A model generated the notes under the pieces. It made no database searches and was not told where the DNA came from. It saw only the letters and a program-made list of their open reading frames with translations. This document shows, piece by piece, positions 37,414 through 46,695 of a DNA stretch of 64,000 nucleotides (positions are counted from its first letter, which is position 1; every line of letters starts with the position of its first letter). The stretch comes from Alphaproteobacteria bacterium (lineage in GTDB: Bacteria; Pseudomonadota; Alphaproteobacteria; Thalassobaculales; Thalassobaculaceae). The translations under genes and the position numbers were made by a program. The stretch lies in contig JANSYS010000006.1 in assembly GCA_024742275.1 (NCBI GenBank), positions 124,001 through 188,000 of the forward strand, given 5' to 3'.

Positions 37414-38214
37414 TCAGCGCGACAGCATCGCGTCTACCCACGCGAGGAAGCCGTTACCTTCCGCGCCGGACGGCACAGCATCCGCCGCTTCCGCCGCCAG
37501 CGACTCAAGCCTGGTCGGCGCGCCGGTTGCGCCCGCTGTGTTCTTGCGCGGCCGGGGAGGCAGGTACTTGTTCGTGGGCCTGTACCCCATCTCCGGCATG
37601 AGATCGTATCCGCCGCGCTCGGAGACGAGTTTCGACACGGCGCTGTCGGCGTCTCCGAGATCGCCGAAATGGCGCGCGCCCACGGGACAGGTCGACACGC
37701 AGGCCGGAACCCGGTCCACCTCCTCAAGGTTCTCGTTGTAGATCTTGTCGATGCAGAGCGTGCATTTCTTCATCACGCCGTCGGTATAGTCGTACTCGCG
37801 GGCGCCGTAGGGGCAGGCCCAGGAGCACAGCTTGCAGCCGATGCACGTCTCCGGGTTGACGAGAACGATGCCGTCCTCCTCGCGCTTGTAGCTCGCGCCG
37901 GTAGGACAGACGGTGACGCAGGCCGGCTCTTCGCAATGCAGGCAGGAGCGGGGGAAGTGAACCGTCCGGCTCTCGGCACCGTCGCCGGCCTCGTAGGTGT
38001 GGATCCGGTTGAACCAAACGCCCCAGGCGCCGGCATCCTCGCCATCCGCGCTTTCGCTGCCGGAATAGGCGTTCCAATCGGTCATCGGGGCCGAATGGCC
38101 GCCCGAGTTCCACTCCTTGCAGTTCACCGCGCAGGCATGGCAGCCGACGCAGATATCGAGGTCGATAACGAGGCCGAGCTTCTTCGCGGGCGCCTTCGTG
38201 GGAAGCGAGGTCAT
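37414..38214 (-). CDS. soeB: four-cluster iron-sulfur subunit (SoeB-like)
   Basis: A 266-residue ferredoxin-type electron transfer subunit. Four cysteine groups for [4Fe-4S] clusters are visible: CVGCHACAVNC, CLHCEEPACVTVCPTGA, CIGCKLCSWACPYGA, and CTLC with CVSTCPVGA. It would carry electrons from the molybdenum subunit to the membrane anchor. Its ATG overlaps the end of the catalytic gene by 4 bases, and the anchor gene follows 16 bases later. The protein has no export signal, consistent with a cytoplasmic-facing complex. Confidence 0.8.
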   Translation of the reverse strand: MTSLPTKAPAKKLGLVIDLDICVGCHACAVNCKEWNSGGHSAPMTDWNAYSGSESADGEDAGAWGVWFNRIHTYEAGDGAESRTVHFPRSCLHCEEPACVTVCPTGASYKREEDGIVLVNPETCIGCKLCSWACPYGAREYDYTDGVMKKCTLCIDKIYNENLEEVDRVPACVSTCPVGARHFGDLGDADSAVSKLVSERGGYDLMPEMGYRPTNKYLPPRPRKNTAGATGAPTRLESLAAEAADAVPSGAEGNGFLAWVDAMLSR

Positions 38215-41108
38215 TCGGCGGCCTCCCCGGAGATCTTGGCCCCGTACCGCAGGGTGTCGGGTCCCGCCTTGCCGCCTGGCGGTTTCGGAAGCGGCGCGAA
38301 ACGCGGCTCCGCCTCGGTTCCCGGGGCGTCCGCCTCGGCGCGTTCTATGCGGACGCGCAGATCGTACCAGGCCGCCTGACCCGTGACCGGGTCCGCGTTC
38401 GCGTAGCGGTATCCGCCCCCCTTCGGTGGTAGCAGCTCCGAAATCAGATGGTTCAACAGGAAGCCTTTGGTCGCCTCGGGCGCTTTCGGGTCGAGCGCCC
38501 AGGTGCCTTTGCGCTTACCGATGGCGTTCCAGGTCCAGACCGTGTCCGGGTTCACCCCTTCCATCAGCTTGACCTGCGCCTTGATGCGACCGTGGTGGGA
38601 CGTGACGTGGACCCAGTCGTCCTCGGCGATGTCGAGCTCTTCGGCCCGCTCGCGGCTCATGTAAAGCTTGTTCAGGCCGTGGATCTGTCGCAGCCAGGCG
38701 TTCATCGAGCCCCAGGAATGATACATGGCGGCCGGGCGTTGGGTGATGGCGTGCATGGGGAACTTGTCCAGTTCCTCGCCCAGCATCTCGCCCTCGAAGG
38801 GTGCGTACCAGAAGGGCAGCGGGTCAAAATAGGTCTTCACCCGCTCGCGGTGATGTTCCGGGGGAACCACGTCGCCGTGGCCCTCGGCCGCGAGGCGGAA
38901 GGTTTGCAGCGGCTCGGAGTAGATCTGATGGATGATCGGGTTCGCTGCGCCGATCAGACCGAGCGACACTGCCTTTTCCAGATAGTCCTTGTTGGCGTGC
39001 TTGAAGTAGCGCTCCGACGGCGCGAATTCATGGCGCCAGAAACACTGGTTGTCGACATAGCGCTGGAGCTGGTCCGGGTTTGGCTCGCCCTTGCCTTCCT
39101 TGGTGCCGTCCGCGCCGCGGAAGCCGGCAAGCGGTCCGACGCCGGGCGCGCGCTCATGGTTGGCGAGGTAGTCCGGGTAGCCGCCCGGATACTTCGCCGA
39201 TCCGTCTTCGTTGGTCAGGCCCGGCAGGCCGAGACGGACGCCGATCTCGATCAGCGCGTCCTGGAACGGTCGGACATCACGGTCCGGCTTGACCACCGGT
39301 TGGCGGATCGAGTCCGCCGCGCCGTCTGCGTCGCAGATCGGCCGGTCCAGCAGCGAGATGCAGTCCCAACGCTCCAGATAGGTGGTGTCCGGCAGAATCA
39401 GATCAGCGTAGGCGACCATCTCGGACGCGTAGGCGTCGGAATAGATGATCTTCGGGATCTTGTACTCGCCGGTCGCCGGGTCCTTGTCGGTCAGCATCTT
39501 CATCGTCCCCGACGAGTTCATCGTCGAGTTCCAGCTCATGTTCGCCATGTACATGAACAGGACGTCGATGGGATACGGATCGCCGGCCCAGGCGTTCTGG
39601 ATCACCATGTGCATAAGCCCGTGGGCGGCCACCGGCGCGTCCCAGGAATACGCCTTGTCGATGCGCCTGGGCGTTCCGTCGGCCTCGATGAGCAGATCGG
39701 CAGGGGAGGTGGGGAAGCCCAGCGGCGGACCGCCCATCGGCTTGCCGGGCGTTATCTGATTGGCCTTGCCTGCCGGCTTGAGCGGCGGCGGTACCGGACG
39801 GGGGAACGGGGGCTTGTAGCGGAAGCCGCCCGGCGCATCGATCGAGCCGAGCAGAAGCTGGAGCAGGTGGAGAGCGCGGCAGGTATGGAAGCCGTTGGAA
39901 TGGGCCGAGATGCCGCGCATGGCGTGCATCGCCACCGGCCGGCCGATCATTTTCTCGTGCCGTCGACCGGCCCAATCCGTCCAGGGCTGATCGATCACCA
40001 CTTCCTTCTCGAAGGCGGCATGGGCCAACTCCGCGGCGATCCTCCGGATGCGGTCCGCGTCGAGACCGCAGCGTTCGGCCACCGCGTCGGGCGCGTACTC
40101 GTCCGACGTGTAGCGATCGTATAGAAGCTGGAAAGCCGGGACCGCCTTGCGGCCGTCCTCCAGCGTATGCTCGCCGACCAGAGCCGGGGCGACCTCCGCC
40201 GTCATCGCATTGGCCAGCGCGCCCGCCTTTTTGTCGAAGCAGAGCGGCGCCCCGTCGGCATCGCGCGCAAATAGCCCGTGGTCTGCCGCTCCCGGATCCT
40301 GGATTACCAGCCAAGGGGCGTTGGTGTAGCGCACGAGGTAATCCAGATCGACGCGGCGAGCCTTCAGCAACTCGTGCATCAGTGCCATGACAAACAGGCC
40401 GTCGGTACCGGGCCGGATGCCGACCCACTCGTCGGCGATCGCGGAATAGCCGGTCTTCACCGGGTTGACCGAGACGAACTTGGCGCCCCGCGTCTTGATC
40501 TTTCCGAGGCCGGTCTTGATCGGATTGCTGTCGTGATCCTCGGCGACGCCGAACATCATGAAGTATTCGGTGTGCTCCCAGTCCGGCTCACCGAACTCCC
40601 AGAACGAGCCGCCGATCGTGTATAGCCCGGCGGCGGCCATGTTCACCGAACAGAACCCGCCGTGGGCGGCGTGGTTCGGTGTCCCGAACTGGCTGGCCCA
40701 CCAACCGGTCAGCGACTGCGACTGATCGCGCCCGGTGAAGAACGCAAGCTTGCGGGGGTCGGTATTGCGTACGCTGCCGAGCCACTCGGCCGCAGTCGAC
40801 AGCGCCTCTTCCCACTCGATCTCCTTGAACTCACCGGAGCCGCGCGGCCCGACCCGTTTGAGCGGCTTGGACAGCCGCGCGGGCGAGTAGTGCTGCATGA
40901 TCCCAGCGGATCCCTTGGCGCACAGCACACCCTTGTTCACCGGGTGGTTCTTGTTCCCCTCGATGTATCGGATCTTGCCGTCTTTGAGGTGAACCTTGAT
41001 GCCGCAGCGGCAGGCGCACATGTAGCAGGTCGTGTAGGCGACCGAGTCGGAGACGGTCGGCGACGTTTCTACGACCTCGCGCACCGTCTCCAAGGGATTT
41101 GAAATCAT
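38211..41108 (-). CDS. soeA: molybdopterin oxidoreductase catalytic subunit, probable sulfite dehydrogenase SoeA
   Basis: A 965-residue DMSO-reductase-family molybdoenzyme. Near the N-terminus Cys28, Cys31, Cys35 and Cys63 (CYMCACRC...GVLCAKG) would bind a [4Fe-4S] cluster; a bis-MGD molybdenum centre is expected. There is no twin-arginine signal, unlike DmsA or polysulfide reductase, which fits cytoplasmic SoeABC, the enzyme that oxidises sulfite to sulfate and reduces quinone. Context supports it: a TSUP anion exporter and rhodanese lie upstream. The start is ATG 41108; an in-frame TTG at 41171 would add 21 Cys-rich residues. Substrate is inferred, not proven. Confidence 0.75.
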   Translation of the reverse strand: MISNPLETVREVVETSPTVSDSVAYTTCYMCACRCGIKVHLKDGKIRYIEGNKNHPVNKGVLCAKGSAGIMQHYSPARLSKPLKRVGPRGSGEFKEIEWEEALSTAAEWLGSVRNTDPRKLAFFTGRDQSQSLTGWWASQFGTPNHAAHGGFCSVNMAAAGLYTIGGSFWEFGEPDWEHTEYFMMFGVAEDHDSNPIKTGLGKIKTRGAKFVSVNPVKTGYSAIADEWVGIRPGTDGLFVMALMHELLKARRVDLDYLVRYTNAPWLVIQDPGAADHGLFARDADGAPLCFDKKAGALANAMTAEVAPALVGEHTLEDGRKAVPAFQLLYDRYTSDEYAPDAVAERCGLDADRIRRIAAELAHAAFEKEVVIDQPWTDWAGRRHEKMIGRPVAMHAMRGISAHSNGFHTCRALHLLQLLLGSIDAPGGFRYKPPFPRPVPPPLKPAGKANQITPGKPMGGPPLGFPTSPADLLIEADGTPRRIDKAYSWDAPVAAHGLMHMVIQNAWAGDPYPIDVLFMYMANMSWNSTMNSSGTMKMLTDKDPATGEYKIPKIIYSDAYASEMVAYADLILPDTTYLERWDCISLLDRPICDADGAADSIRQPVVKPDRDVRPFQDALIEIGVRLGLPGLTNEDGSAKYPGGYPDYLANHERAPGVGPLAGFRGADGTKEGKGEPNPDQLQRYVDNQCFWRHEFAPSERYFKHANKDYLEKAVSLGLIGAANPIIHQIYSEPLQTFRLAAEGHGDVVPPEHHRERVKTYFDPLPFWYAPFEGEMLGEELDKFPMHAITQRPAAMYHSWGSMNAWLRQIHGLNKLYMSRERAEELDIAEDDWVHVTSHHGRIKAQVKLMEGVNPDTVWTWNAIGKRKGTWALDPKAPEATKGFLLNHLISELLPPKGGGYRYANADPVTGQAAWYDLRVRIERAEADAPGTEAEPRFAPLPKPPGGKAGPDTLRYGAKISGEAAE

Positions 41109-41253
41109 TACCTCGTCCGGGCTCTGTAAGCATGGCGCGCAAGCATCGCAGTCGGCGGCATGAGCGGTCAAGCGACGGTCGGGCTGGGATGCTCCGCGAG
41201 CTGCCCCATGTCGACCCTCGTCGAAATGGGGTCAGCTCGGATGTCCGCCCGAG

Positions 41254-41736
41254 CTAGGTCAGGGCGTCGATCTCGGCGTCGGTCAGGGAGCCCGGAACGA
41301 TCGTGATCGGTATCCGCAGCCGGTCTGCCGCCTTGGTCATGAGGTGACTGACCAGCGGACCGGGATTGTCCGACTTCGGCGCCGCCGCCAGCACGAGGAT
41401 GGAGATCGACGGCTCTTCCTCTATCAGCTTCAGCAACTCGTCCCGGGCGGTCCCCTCGCGGATGTAAAGCACCGGGATCGACCCGGAAAGGTCCAACACC
41501 TGCTGGCTCACTCGGTCGAGCAGTTGTTCAGCCTCCTGACGCGCCTCCTCGCGCATCAGTTCCCCGACGCCCATCCAGTGCTGGAACTCGATCGGCTCGA
41601 CGCTGCGGAACAGTGCTACCCGGCCTCCGGTATGCTTGGCCCGCTGGCAGGCAAACCGCAGCGCCACCTTCAGTTCCTCGCTGTCGTCCACGACGACGAG
41701 GAATACGCGGTGGCTCTCGTCCGACGTCTCGCTCAT
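41254..41736 (-). CDS. universal stress protein (UspA family)
   Basis: A 160-residue single-domain UspA-fold protein. The N-terminal strand VFLVVVDDSEELKVALRFACQRAKHTGGRVALFRSV and the C-terminal LRIPITIVPGS strand fit the family, but the usual ATP-binding GxxGxxxxxxxxxGS pattern is degenerate, so nucleotide binding is uncertain. It lies between the TIGR02186 gene (33 bases) and soeA (145 bases) on the same strand, and is probably part of the sulfur operon. Confidence 0.85.
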   Translation of the reverse strand: MSETSDESHRVFLVVVDDSEELKVALRFACQRAKHTGGRVALFRSVEPIEFQHWMGVGELMREEARQEAEQLLDRVSQQVLDLSGSIPVLYIREGTARDELLKLIEEEPSISILVLAAAPKSDNPGPLVSHLMTKAADRLRIPITIVPGSLTDAEIDALT

Positions 41737-41769
41737 ATCCGCTCGACCCTGATCTCGCGATCCAATCGC

Positions 41770-42522
41770 TCAACCGACCTTACGACCGATCCACGCCGCA
41801 AGCCACCCCGCGGCCACGGCAATGATGATCGCGAGCACACCATAGGCGGCGGAGTTGGTGTGCGCGAACAGGAAAATGTCGGCGCCTATGCCCGTCTTCG
41901 ACACCACCAGCGGCGTCGTCTGCGCATGAACGGCGGAACCGTCGCGCAGATAGTAGACAGCGACGGTGTAGGTGCCGATCGCCACATTGGCGGGCAGATG
42001 TATGCGGGTGCGAAACAGTCTGTTGGACAGCACCGTGACCGGCAGGACGTCGTCGGCATAGAGGCCGGCGGCCCGTTTGTTGCGGATCAGGCCCGCTCGG
42101 AATGCGGCGGCCGTCGCCGCATCGATCGCCGCGTCGTCGGGGACCATGGCGACATTCTCGATGCCGATCTGCTGTCGCTGTCGGATATCGGGTGTCGCGA
42201 CGCTCTCGAGCGGTTTGGTCGCCGCCACTGCATAGAATGCCGGCACGTTTGCGAAGGTCACGGCCTCGACATTCGCCCAGACCCCCACGACCCGCTCCTT
42301 GCGCCGGACCGTCACGTCGCCACGCGGTCCCGTCACCGTGACCACGATCTCGCCCTCGCCTTCGACGGCTCCGAACAGCAGGACATCGGCTCCGGTGAAA
42401 CCCGTGGTTATCGCCACCAGATGGTCGCTCAGATCGGCGACGAGATCCTGCTGCGCGCGTGCCGGCATGTCGCCGAACAGGCCGGCGGCCATGGTGAGGA
42501 AGAGGAGCAAGCGGGCGGCCAT
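41770..42522 (-). CDS. TIGR02186-type membrane-anchored periplasmic protein
   Basis: A 250-residue protein with a signal peptide (MAARLLLFLTMAAGLFGDMPARA), a periplasmic beta-rich domain (HLVAITTGFTGADVLLFGAVEGEGEIVVTVTGP) and a C-terminal membrane helix (YGVLAIIIAVAAGWLAAWIG). This is the plan of the TIGR02186 family, function unknown, that accompanies TSUP transporters in many proteobacteria. It starts 2 bases after the TSUP stop, so the two are translated together. A role in sulfite or sulfonate export is inference from this pairing. The start ATG 42522 is clear from the signal peptide. Confidence 0.8.
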   Translation of the reverse strand: MAARLLLFLTMAAGLFGDMPARAQQDLVADLSDHLVAITTGFTGADVLLFGAVEGEGEIVVTVTGPRGDVTVRRKERVVGVWANVEAVTFANVPAFYAVAATKPLESVATPDIRQRQQIGIENVAMVPDDAAIDAATAAAFRAGLIRNKRAAGLYADDVLPVTVLSNRLFRTRIHLPANVAIGTYTVAVYYLRDGSAVHAQTTPLVVSKTGIGADIFLFAHTNSAAYGVLAIIIAVAAGWLAAWIGRKVG

Positions 42523-42524
42523 GG

Positions 42525-43445
42525 TCAATGCCCGTCGTCGAGGTTGATCGAAAAGAGATCGGACGGGGTCGCCACCAGATCGTAGCCGAGCTTGGCGCAG
42601 ACTCCGAGCACCATCACGGCAAGCAGGCCGCGCAGTTCCTCTCCCCTCAGGGAACCGGCGAAACGGCTGCCGATCTGGGCGCCGACGACCGCGCCGGCCA
42701 GCAGCATGAGGGCGAGCACCACATCGACGGTCTGCGTGTTCACGGCCTGGAGGAAGGTCACGTTGGCGGTCACGAAGATGATCTGGAACAACGAGGTTCC
42801 GACGACCACGCCCGTCGGCATGCCGAGCAGGTAGATCATCGCCGGCACCATGATGAAGCCGCCGCCCACGCCCATCAAGGCGGCCAGGATACCGACGAAA
42901 AACCCGATCCCGAGCGGCAGAAGCGCGCTGATGTAAAGCTTCGAGCGCCGGAAGCGCATCTTCAGCGGCAGGCCATGGAACCAGGTGTGCTGATGCAGTT
43001 TCGTGCGGCGCGGCGTACTGGAGCGCGCCTTGACGATGGCCCGCGCGCTCTCGTTCAACATCAGAGCACCAATGATTCCGAGGAAAATCACGTAGCATAG
43101 CTTGATCGTAAGATCGATCTGTCCGACCTCGCGCAGGGCGGCGAACGCCCATACGCCGACGGTGGAGCCGACGAAGCCGCCGACCATAAGCACCGCGCCC
43201 ATCTTGAAGTCGACGTTGCCGCGGCGCCAATGGGCGATAACCCCGGACACCGACGAGGCGACGATCTGATTAGCCTCCGTTCCGACCGCGACGGCGGGGG
43301 GTACGCCGATGAAGATGAGGAGCGGCGTCATCAGAAACCCGCCGCCCACGCCGAACAGTCCGGACAGGAACCCCACCATGCCGCCCATCCCCAGAATGAG
43401 GAATAAGTTCACCGATATTTCGGCGATGGGCAGGTAGATGTGCAT
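42525..43445 (-). CDS. TSUP (TauE/SafE) family anion exporter
   Basis: A 306-residue membrane protein with about eight to nine helices in two repeats, each with a glycine-rich GGGFLMTPLLIF / GGGFIMVPAMIY motif after LFGVGGG / LMGVGGG, which identifies the TSUP family. Members export sulfite, sulfoacetate or related organosulfur anions. It leads the minus-strand operon running through TIGR02186, USP and SoeABC. Exporting excess toxic sulfite beside a sulfite dehydrogenase makes sense, but the substrate is not shown. No firm promoter was found in the AT-richer spacer upstream (43446-43633). Confidence 0.85.
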   Translation of the reverse strand: MHIYLPIAEISVNLFLILGMGGMVGFLSGLFGVGGGFLMTPLLIFIGVPPAVAVGTEANQIVASSVSGVIAHWRRGNVDFKMGAVLMVGGFVGSTVGVWAFAALREVGQIDLTIKLCYVIFLGIIGALMLNESARAIVKARSSTPRRTKLHQHTWFHGLPLKMRFRRSKLYISALLPLGIGFFVGILAALMGVGGGFIMVPAMIYLLGMPTGVVVGTSLFQIIFVTANVTFLQAVNTQTVDVVLALMLLAGAVVGAQIGSRFAGSLRGEELRGLLAVMVLGVCAKLGYDLVATPSDLFSINLDDGH

Positions 43446-43633
43446 CAGGCGCCCGATCCGTGGGGGTCAAGAGGCGGGAAGAGTTCTTGGTCAGTATCTG
43501 CAGCGGGGTAACCGTCGCCGTAAACAGGAGCGCGCCCCACCGCAAATGCGGGGGACGACGAAACATCCCTACACCCTAACGTCGGATCTTGAAAGGTTTA
43601 TTTATTTGAGGGCCTTAGCCGCGCAATTGACGA

Positions 43634-43960
43634 TCATGCACCGGGTTCTATCGGATGTCCCGACCGGTGCCAGCCGATGATGCCGTCCCGCAGCCGGTAA
43701 AGCTGCCGCTGCTCGCCGCTGTCGATCATCCTGTCCGTGGCATGACCGCAACGCACACCGCTCTTGCAATGGAAGACCACCTTCTTGTCAGCCGAGAGTT
43801 CGACGTCGGCCGGGTCGAAGCCGGACAGAGGGACCAACCGGGAACCGGGAATCCGGGCCTGGGCGAACTCGGACTCCTCGCGCACGTCGATGAGGTCGAC
43901 CGATCCGTCCGCCAACCATTCGGCAAGAGTCTCGGCATCGATGAATTCGGGGCTGGGCAT
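43634..43960 (-). CDS. single-domain rhodanese-like protein
   Basis: A 108-residue rhodanese domain. The loop FHCKSGVRCGHATD carries the catalytic Cys and the CxxGxR pattern of active sulfurtransferases, and DVREESEFAQARIPGSRLVPL is the family N-terminal motif. It could move sulfane sulfur from thiosulfate or persulfides. ATG 43960 is preceded by GAGGAA; the frame extends upstream but without rhodanese homology. It lies 188 bases upstream of the sulfur operon on the same strand and divergent from hutI. Confidence 0.85.
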   Translation of the reverse strand: MPSPEFIDAETLAEWLADGSVDLIDVREESEFAQARIPGSRLVPLSGFDPADVELSADKKVVFHCKSGVRCGHATDRMIDSGEQRQLYRLRDGIIGWHRSGHPIEPGA

Positions 43961-44089
43961 TGGGGCGTTCCTCGTTTCGGGGCATGTCTGGCGGACAAGG
44001 TGGCGCGGACGGGGGCACATCACAAGCCTTGGCAGGGCGCGACGACACCGCCTAGTCTGCCGGCGAACCGCGGGTGAGGGTTGGCAGAC

Positions 44090-45313
44090 ATGTGGGACGC
44101 GCTCTGGATCGACGTGGACATCGCCACCTGCACGGTGCCGGGAGAGTACGGGCTGATCGAGAACGGAGCGATCGGCGTCGAGGACGGCCGCATCGTCTGG
44201 GTCGGACACCGGGAAGACCTGCCGGGGCCGGTGGAGGAACTTGCCGCCGTCCTGCATCAGGGCGAGCAGAAATGGATCACGCCGGCCCTGATCGACTGCC
44301 ACACCCACCTCGTGCATGGCGGCCAGCGTGCGGGCGAATTCGAGTTGCGGTTGTCCGGGGCGAGCTATGCCGACATCGCCCGCGCCGGCGGCGGTATCCT
44401 ATCCACCGTCGCCGCGACCCGCGCGGCCGGCGAGGTTGATCTTCTCGCATCGACCCTCCGGCGCTTGTCGCCGCTGATCGCCGAGGGGGTGACCGTCGTC
44501 GAGATTAAATCCGGATACGGCCTCGATCTTGATACTGAATTGAAGATGCTTCGCGTCGCGCGGGCGGTGGAGCGGGAAGCGCCGGTCGATGTGATCACAA
44601 CCTTCCTCGGCGCCCATGCGGTGCCGCCGGAGTTCGCGGGCGATGCCGACGGCTATATCGATTTCATGTGCGACGAGGTACTGCCGGCGGCGGTGGAACA
44701 GGATCTGGTCGACCAGGTCGACGCCTTCTGCGAGACGATCGCCTTCTCCCCGGCCCAGGTCGAGCGGGTGTTCGAGGCGGCGAAGCTCTTCAACCTGCCC
44801 GTCAAACTGCATGCCGAGCAGCTTAGCGACTACGGGGGAGCGGAACTGGCCGCCCGATACGGAGCGCTTTCGGCGGACCATTTGGAGTACCTGTCGCCGA
44901 CCGGCGTTCGGGCCATGGCCGCGGCCGGGACCGTTGCCGTGCTGTTGCCCGGCGCCTTCTATATGTTGGGTGAAACCCGGCATCCTCCGATCGGCCGGTT
45001 GCGGGATGCGGGCGTGCCGATTGCGCTTGCGACGGACAGCAATCCGGGCTCGTCGCCGATGACGTCGCTTCTGCTGACCATGAACATGGGGTGTGTCCTG
45101 TTCGGACTCGCGCCTGTCGAGGCCCTTGCGGCCGTCACCCGCAACGCGGCCCAAGCCCTGGGGCTCGCGGATACGCGCGGGACGTTGGAGGTTGGGAAGA
45201 TCGCGGACTTCGTGATCTGGGACATCGAGGAACCCGCGGAACTGGCCTACCGGATCGGCTTCAATCCCTGCGTAGAGGTTATCCGGGCTGGAGCGCCGAC
45301 TCTGGTTCGGTGA
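44090..45313 (+). CDS. hutI: imidazolonepropionase
   Basis: A 407-residue metal-dependent amidohydrolase that opens imidazolone-5-propionate to N-formimino-glutamate in histidine breakdown. The metal motif [28 protein letters not shown], a central [15 protein letters not shown] and the [21 protein letters not shown] segment are all family features. ATG 44090 is the likely start; a TTG at 44081 sits too close to the GAGGG site. No other hut gene is in the window, so it stands alone. Its 3' end overlaps the convergent ABC ATPase gene by 35 bases. Confidence 0.95.
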   Translation: MWDALWIDVDIATCTVPGEYGLIENGAIGVEDGRIVWVGHREDLPGPVEELAAVLHQGEQKWITPALIDCHTHLVHGGQRAGEFELRLSGASYADIARAGGGILSTVAATRAAGEVDLLASTLRRLSPLIAEGVTVVEIKSGYGLDLDTELKMLRVARAVEREAPVDVITTFLGAHAVPPEFAGDADGYIDFMCDEVLPAAVEQDLVDQVDAFCETIAFSPAQVERVFEAAKLFNLPVKLHAEQLSDYGGAELAARYGALSADHLEYLSPTGVRAMAAAGTVAVLLPGAFYMLGETRHPPIGRLRDAGVPIALATDSNPGSSPMTSLLLTMNMGCVLFGLAPVEALAAVTRNAAQALGLADTRGTLEVGKIADFVIWDIEEPAELAYRIGFNPCVEVIRAGAPTLVR

Positions 45314-46079
45314 TCGGATGCCGGCTCGCCGCCAACGCACGCTCGATCATTCCCCGGGCTTCCAGGAACTCGGCGGACAACCGCAACTTCTCGTCGCGCG
45401 GGTGGGCGAACGGGGCGACGATCTCGGCGACCACCCGGCCGGGGCGCGGCGAGAGGACAACCACTCTGTCGGCCAGGAAGAGAGCCTCCTCAACATCGTG
45501 GGTCACCAGGATCACGGTGGCGGATGTGCGCTGGCGCACGCTTTCCAACAGCGCCTGCATGTCCCGGCGGGTCAGGCTGTCCAGCGCCCCGAACGGCTCG
45601 TCCATCAGCAGTAGGTCCGGTTCCGGCGCCAGAGCCCGGGCCAGGGCCGCGCGCTGTGCCATACCGCCGGACAGTGTTGCCGGGAGCGCACGGGCGAAGT
45701 CGACGATTCCGACGGCCTCGAGCCAGTCTCTCGCGCGGCGGTCGCCTTCGGCACGCGGCACCTGCCGTTCGTCCAAGCCGAAGCGCACATTGGCGGCGAT
45801 GTCGAGCCAGGGGAAAAGGGCCGGTTGCTGGAACACCATGCCCCGGCGCGGATCCGGACCGTCTACGGCGGTGCCGGCGGCGAAGACTCTGCCGGTGGAG
45901 GCGGGCACCAGTCCGGCGATCAGCCGCAGCAAAGTCGACTTGCCGCAGCCGGACGGGCCGACCAGGGCGACGAATTCGCCATCGGCGACCGTCAGGTCGA
46001 GAGGCCCGAGGACGTCCAGTGCGCCGAACCGATGCGCGACGGCGGAAAGCGCGACGGCCGGTGCCGCTGCGTTGGTCAT
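45279..46079 (-). CDS. NitT/TauT-type ABC transporter ATPase
   Basis: A 266-residue ABC ATPase of the nitrate/sulfonate/taurine class. Walker [15 protein letters not shown]-loop FQQPALFPW, signature [15 protein letters not shown], Walker [13 protein letters not shown] and switch VTHDVEEAL are intact. No permease or substrate-binding gene is adjacent, so it either serves a system encoded elsewhere or is a leftover. The start ATG 46079 overlaps the end of the glutathione S-transferase gene by 4 bases, indicating they are co-expressed. The nearby sulfur operon makes a sulfonate (SsuB/TauB) role tempting but unproven. Confidence 0.88.
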   Translation of the reverse strand: MTNAAAPAVALSAVAHRFGALDVLGPLDLTVADGEFVALVGPSGCGKSTLLRLIAGLVPASTGRVFAAGTAVDGPDPRRGMVFQQPALFPWLDIAANVRFGLDERQVPRAEGDRRARDWLEAVGIVDFARALPATLSGGMAQRAALARALAPEPDLLLMDEPFGALDSLTRRDMQALLESVRQRTSATVILVTHDVEEALFLADRVVVLSPRPGRVVAEIVAPFAHPRDEKLRLSAEFLEARGMIERALAASRHPITEPESALQPG

Positions 46080-46669
46080 GCCGGAACCGGGTCCAGGTTC
46101 AACTCGGCCTCGCAACGCGCGATCCAGGACGAGAGAGCCGGCCGGGCGGCGAGATCGAATCCGCCCTGGCCCGCCATCCGAGTATAGGCGACCAGCGCAA
46201 TGTCGGCGATCGTGAGGCTCGCGCCGACGAGGAACGTCCGGTCAGCCAACGCCCGGTCCATCGCATCCAGCGCCGCCTCGCCGCGCTCGACCCGCCAGCT
46301 CTCCCGGGTTTCCTTCGGTTGGCGCCGATAGACCATGTGGAAGCGGCAGACGGCGATGTAGGGTTCGTGGCTGTATTGTTCCCAGAACAGCCATTCCGCG
46401 ACCTTGGCCCGGTCGAAGGCGTCGCCCGGAGCGAGGTCAGTGCCCTCGGACAAGTATTGCAGGATGGCGTTCGACTGGGAGATCGCCCGGCCGTCGTCCA
46501 GCACCAGGACCGGCACCTGTCCCATCGGGTTGAGAGCGAGGAATTCGGGGGTCCGGCTCTCCCCTTTCAGGATATCGACCGCTGCCCAGTCGTATGACAG
46601 GCCGAGACGGTCGGCCGTGTATTTGACCTTCAGGCAGTTGCCCGAGGCGAGGTCGCCAAGGATTCGCAT
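46076..46669 (-). CDS. glutathione S-transferase family protein
   Basis: A 197-residue cytosolic GST. The thioredoxin-like N-terminal domain begins RILGDLASGNCLKVKYTADRLGL, with the cis-proline motif NPMGQVPVLVLDDG and the glutathione gamma-Glu-binding ISQSNAILQYL. An all-helical C-terminal domain ends RPALSSWIARCEAELNL. The substrate is unknown. It overlaps the ABC ATPase downstream and lies 26 bases after the 346-residue unknown gene, all on the same strand. Confidence 0.92.
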   Translation of the reverse strand: MRILGDLASGNCLKVKYTADRLGLSYDWAAVDILKGESRTPEFLALNPMGQVPVLVLDDGRAISQSNAILQYLSEGTDLAPGDAFDRAKVAEWLFWEQYSHEPYIAVCRFHMVYRRQPKETRESWRVERGEAALDAMDRALADRTFLVGASLTIADIALVAYTRMAGQGGFDLAARPALSSWIARCEAELNLDPVPA

Positions 46670-46695
46670 GTCTTGCTCCGAGAAGAAGAGGCGTC

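Noticed and set aside
38448-40124. 558-codon + strand reading frame inside soeA
   Set aside because: Antisense to the molybdoenzyme gene; Val/Arg/Asp-rich without motifs.
43446-43633. sigma70 promoter for the sulfur operon
   Set aside because: The spacer is AT-richer than its surroundings, but no pair of -35 and -10 hexamers with good spacing was found.
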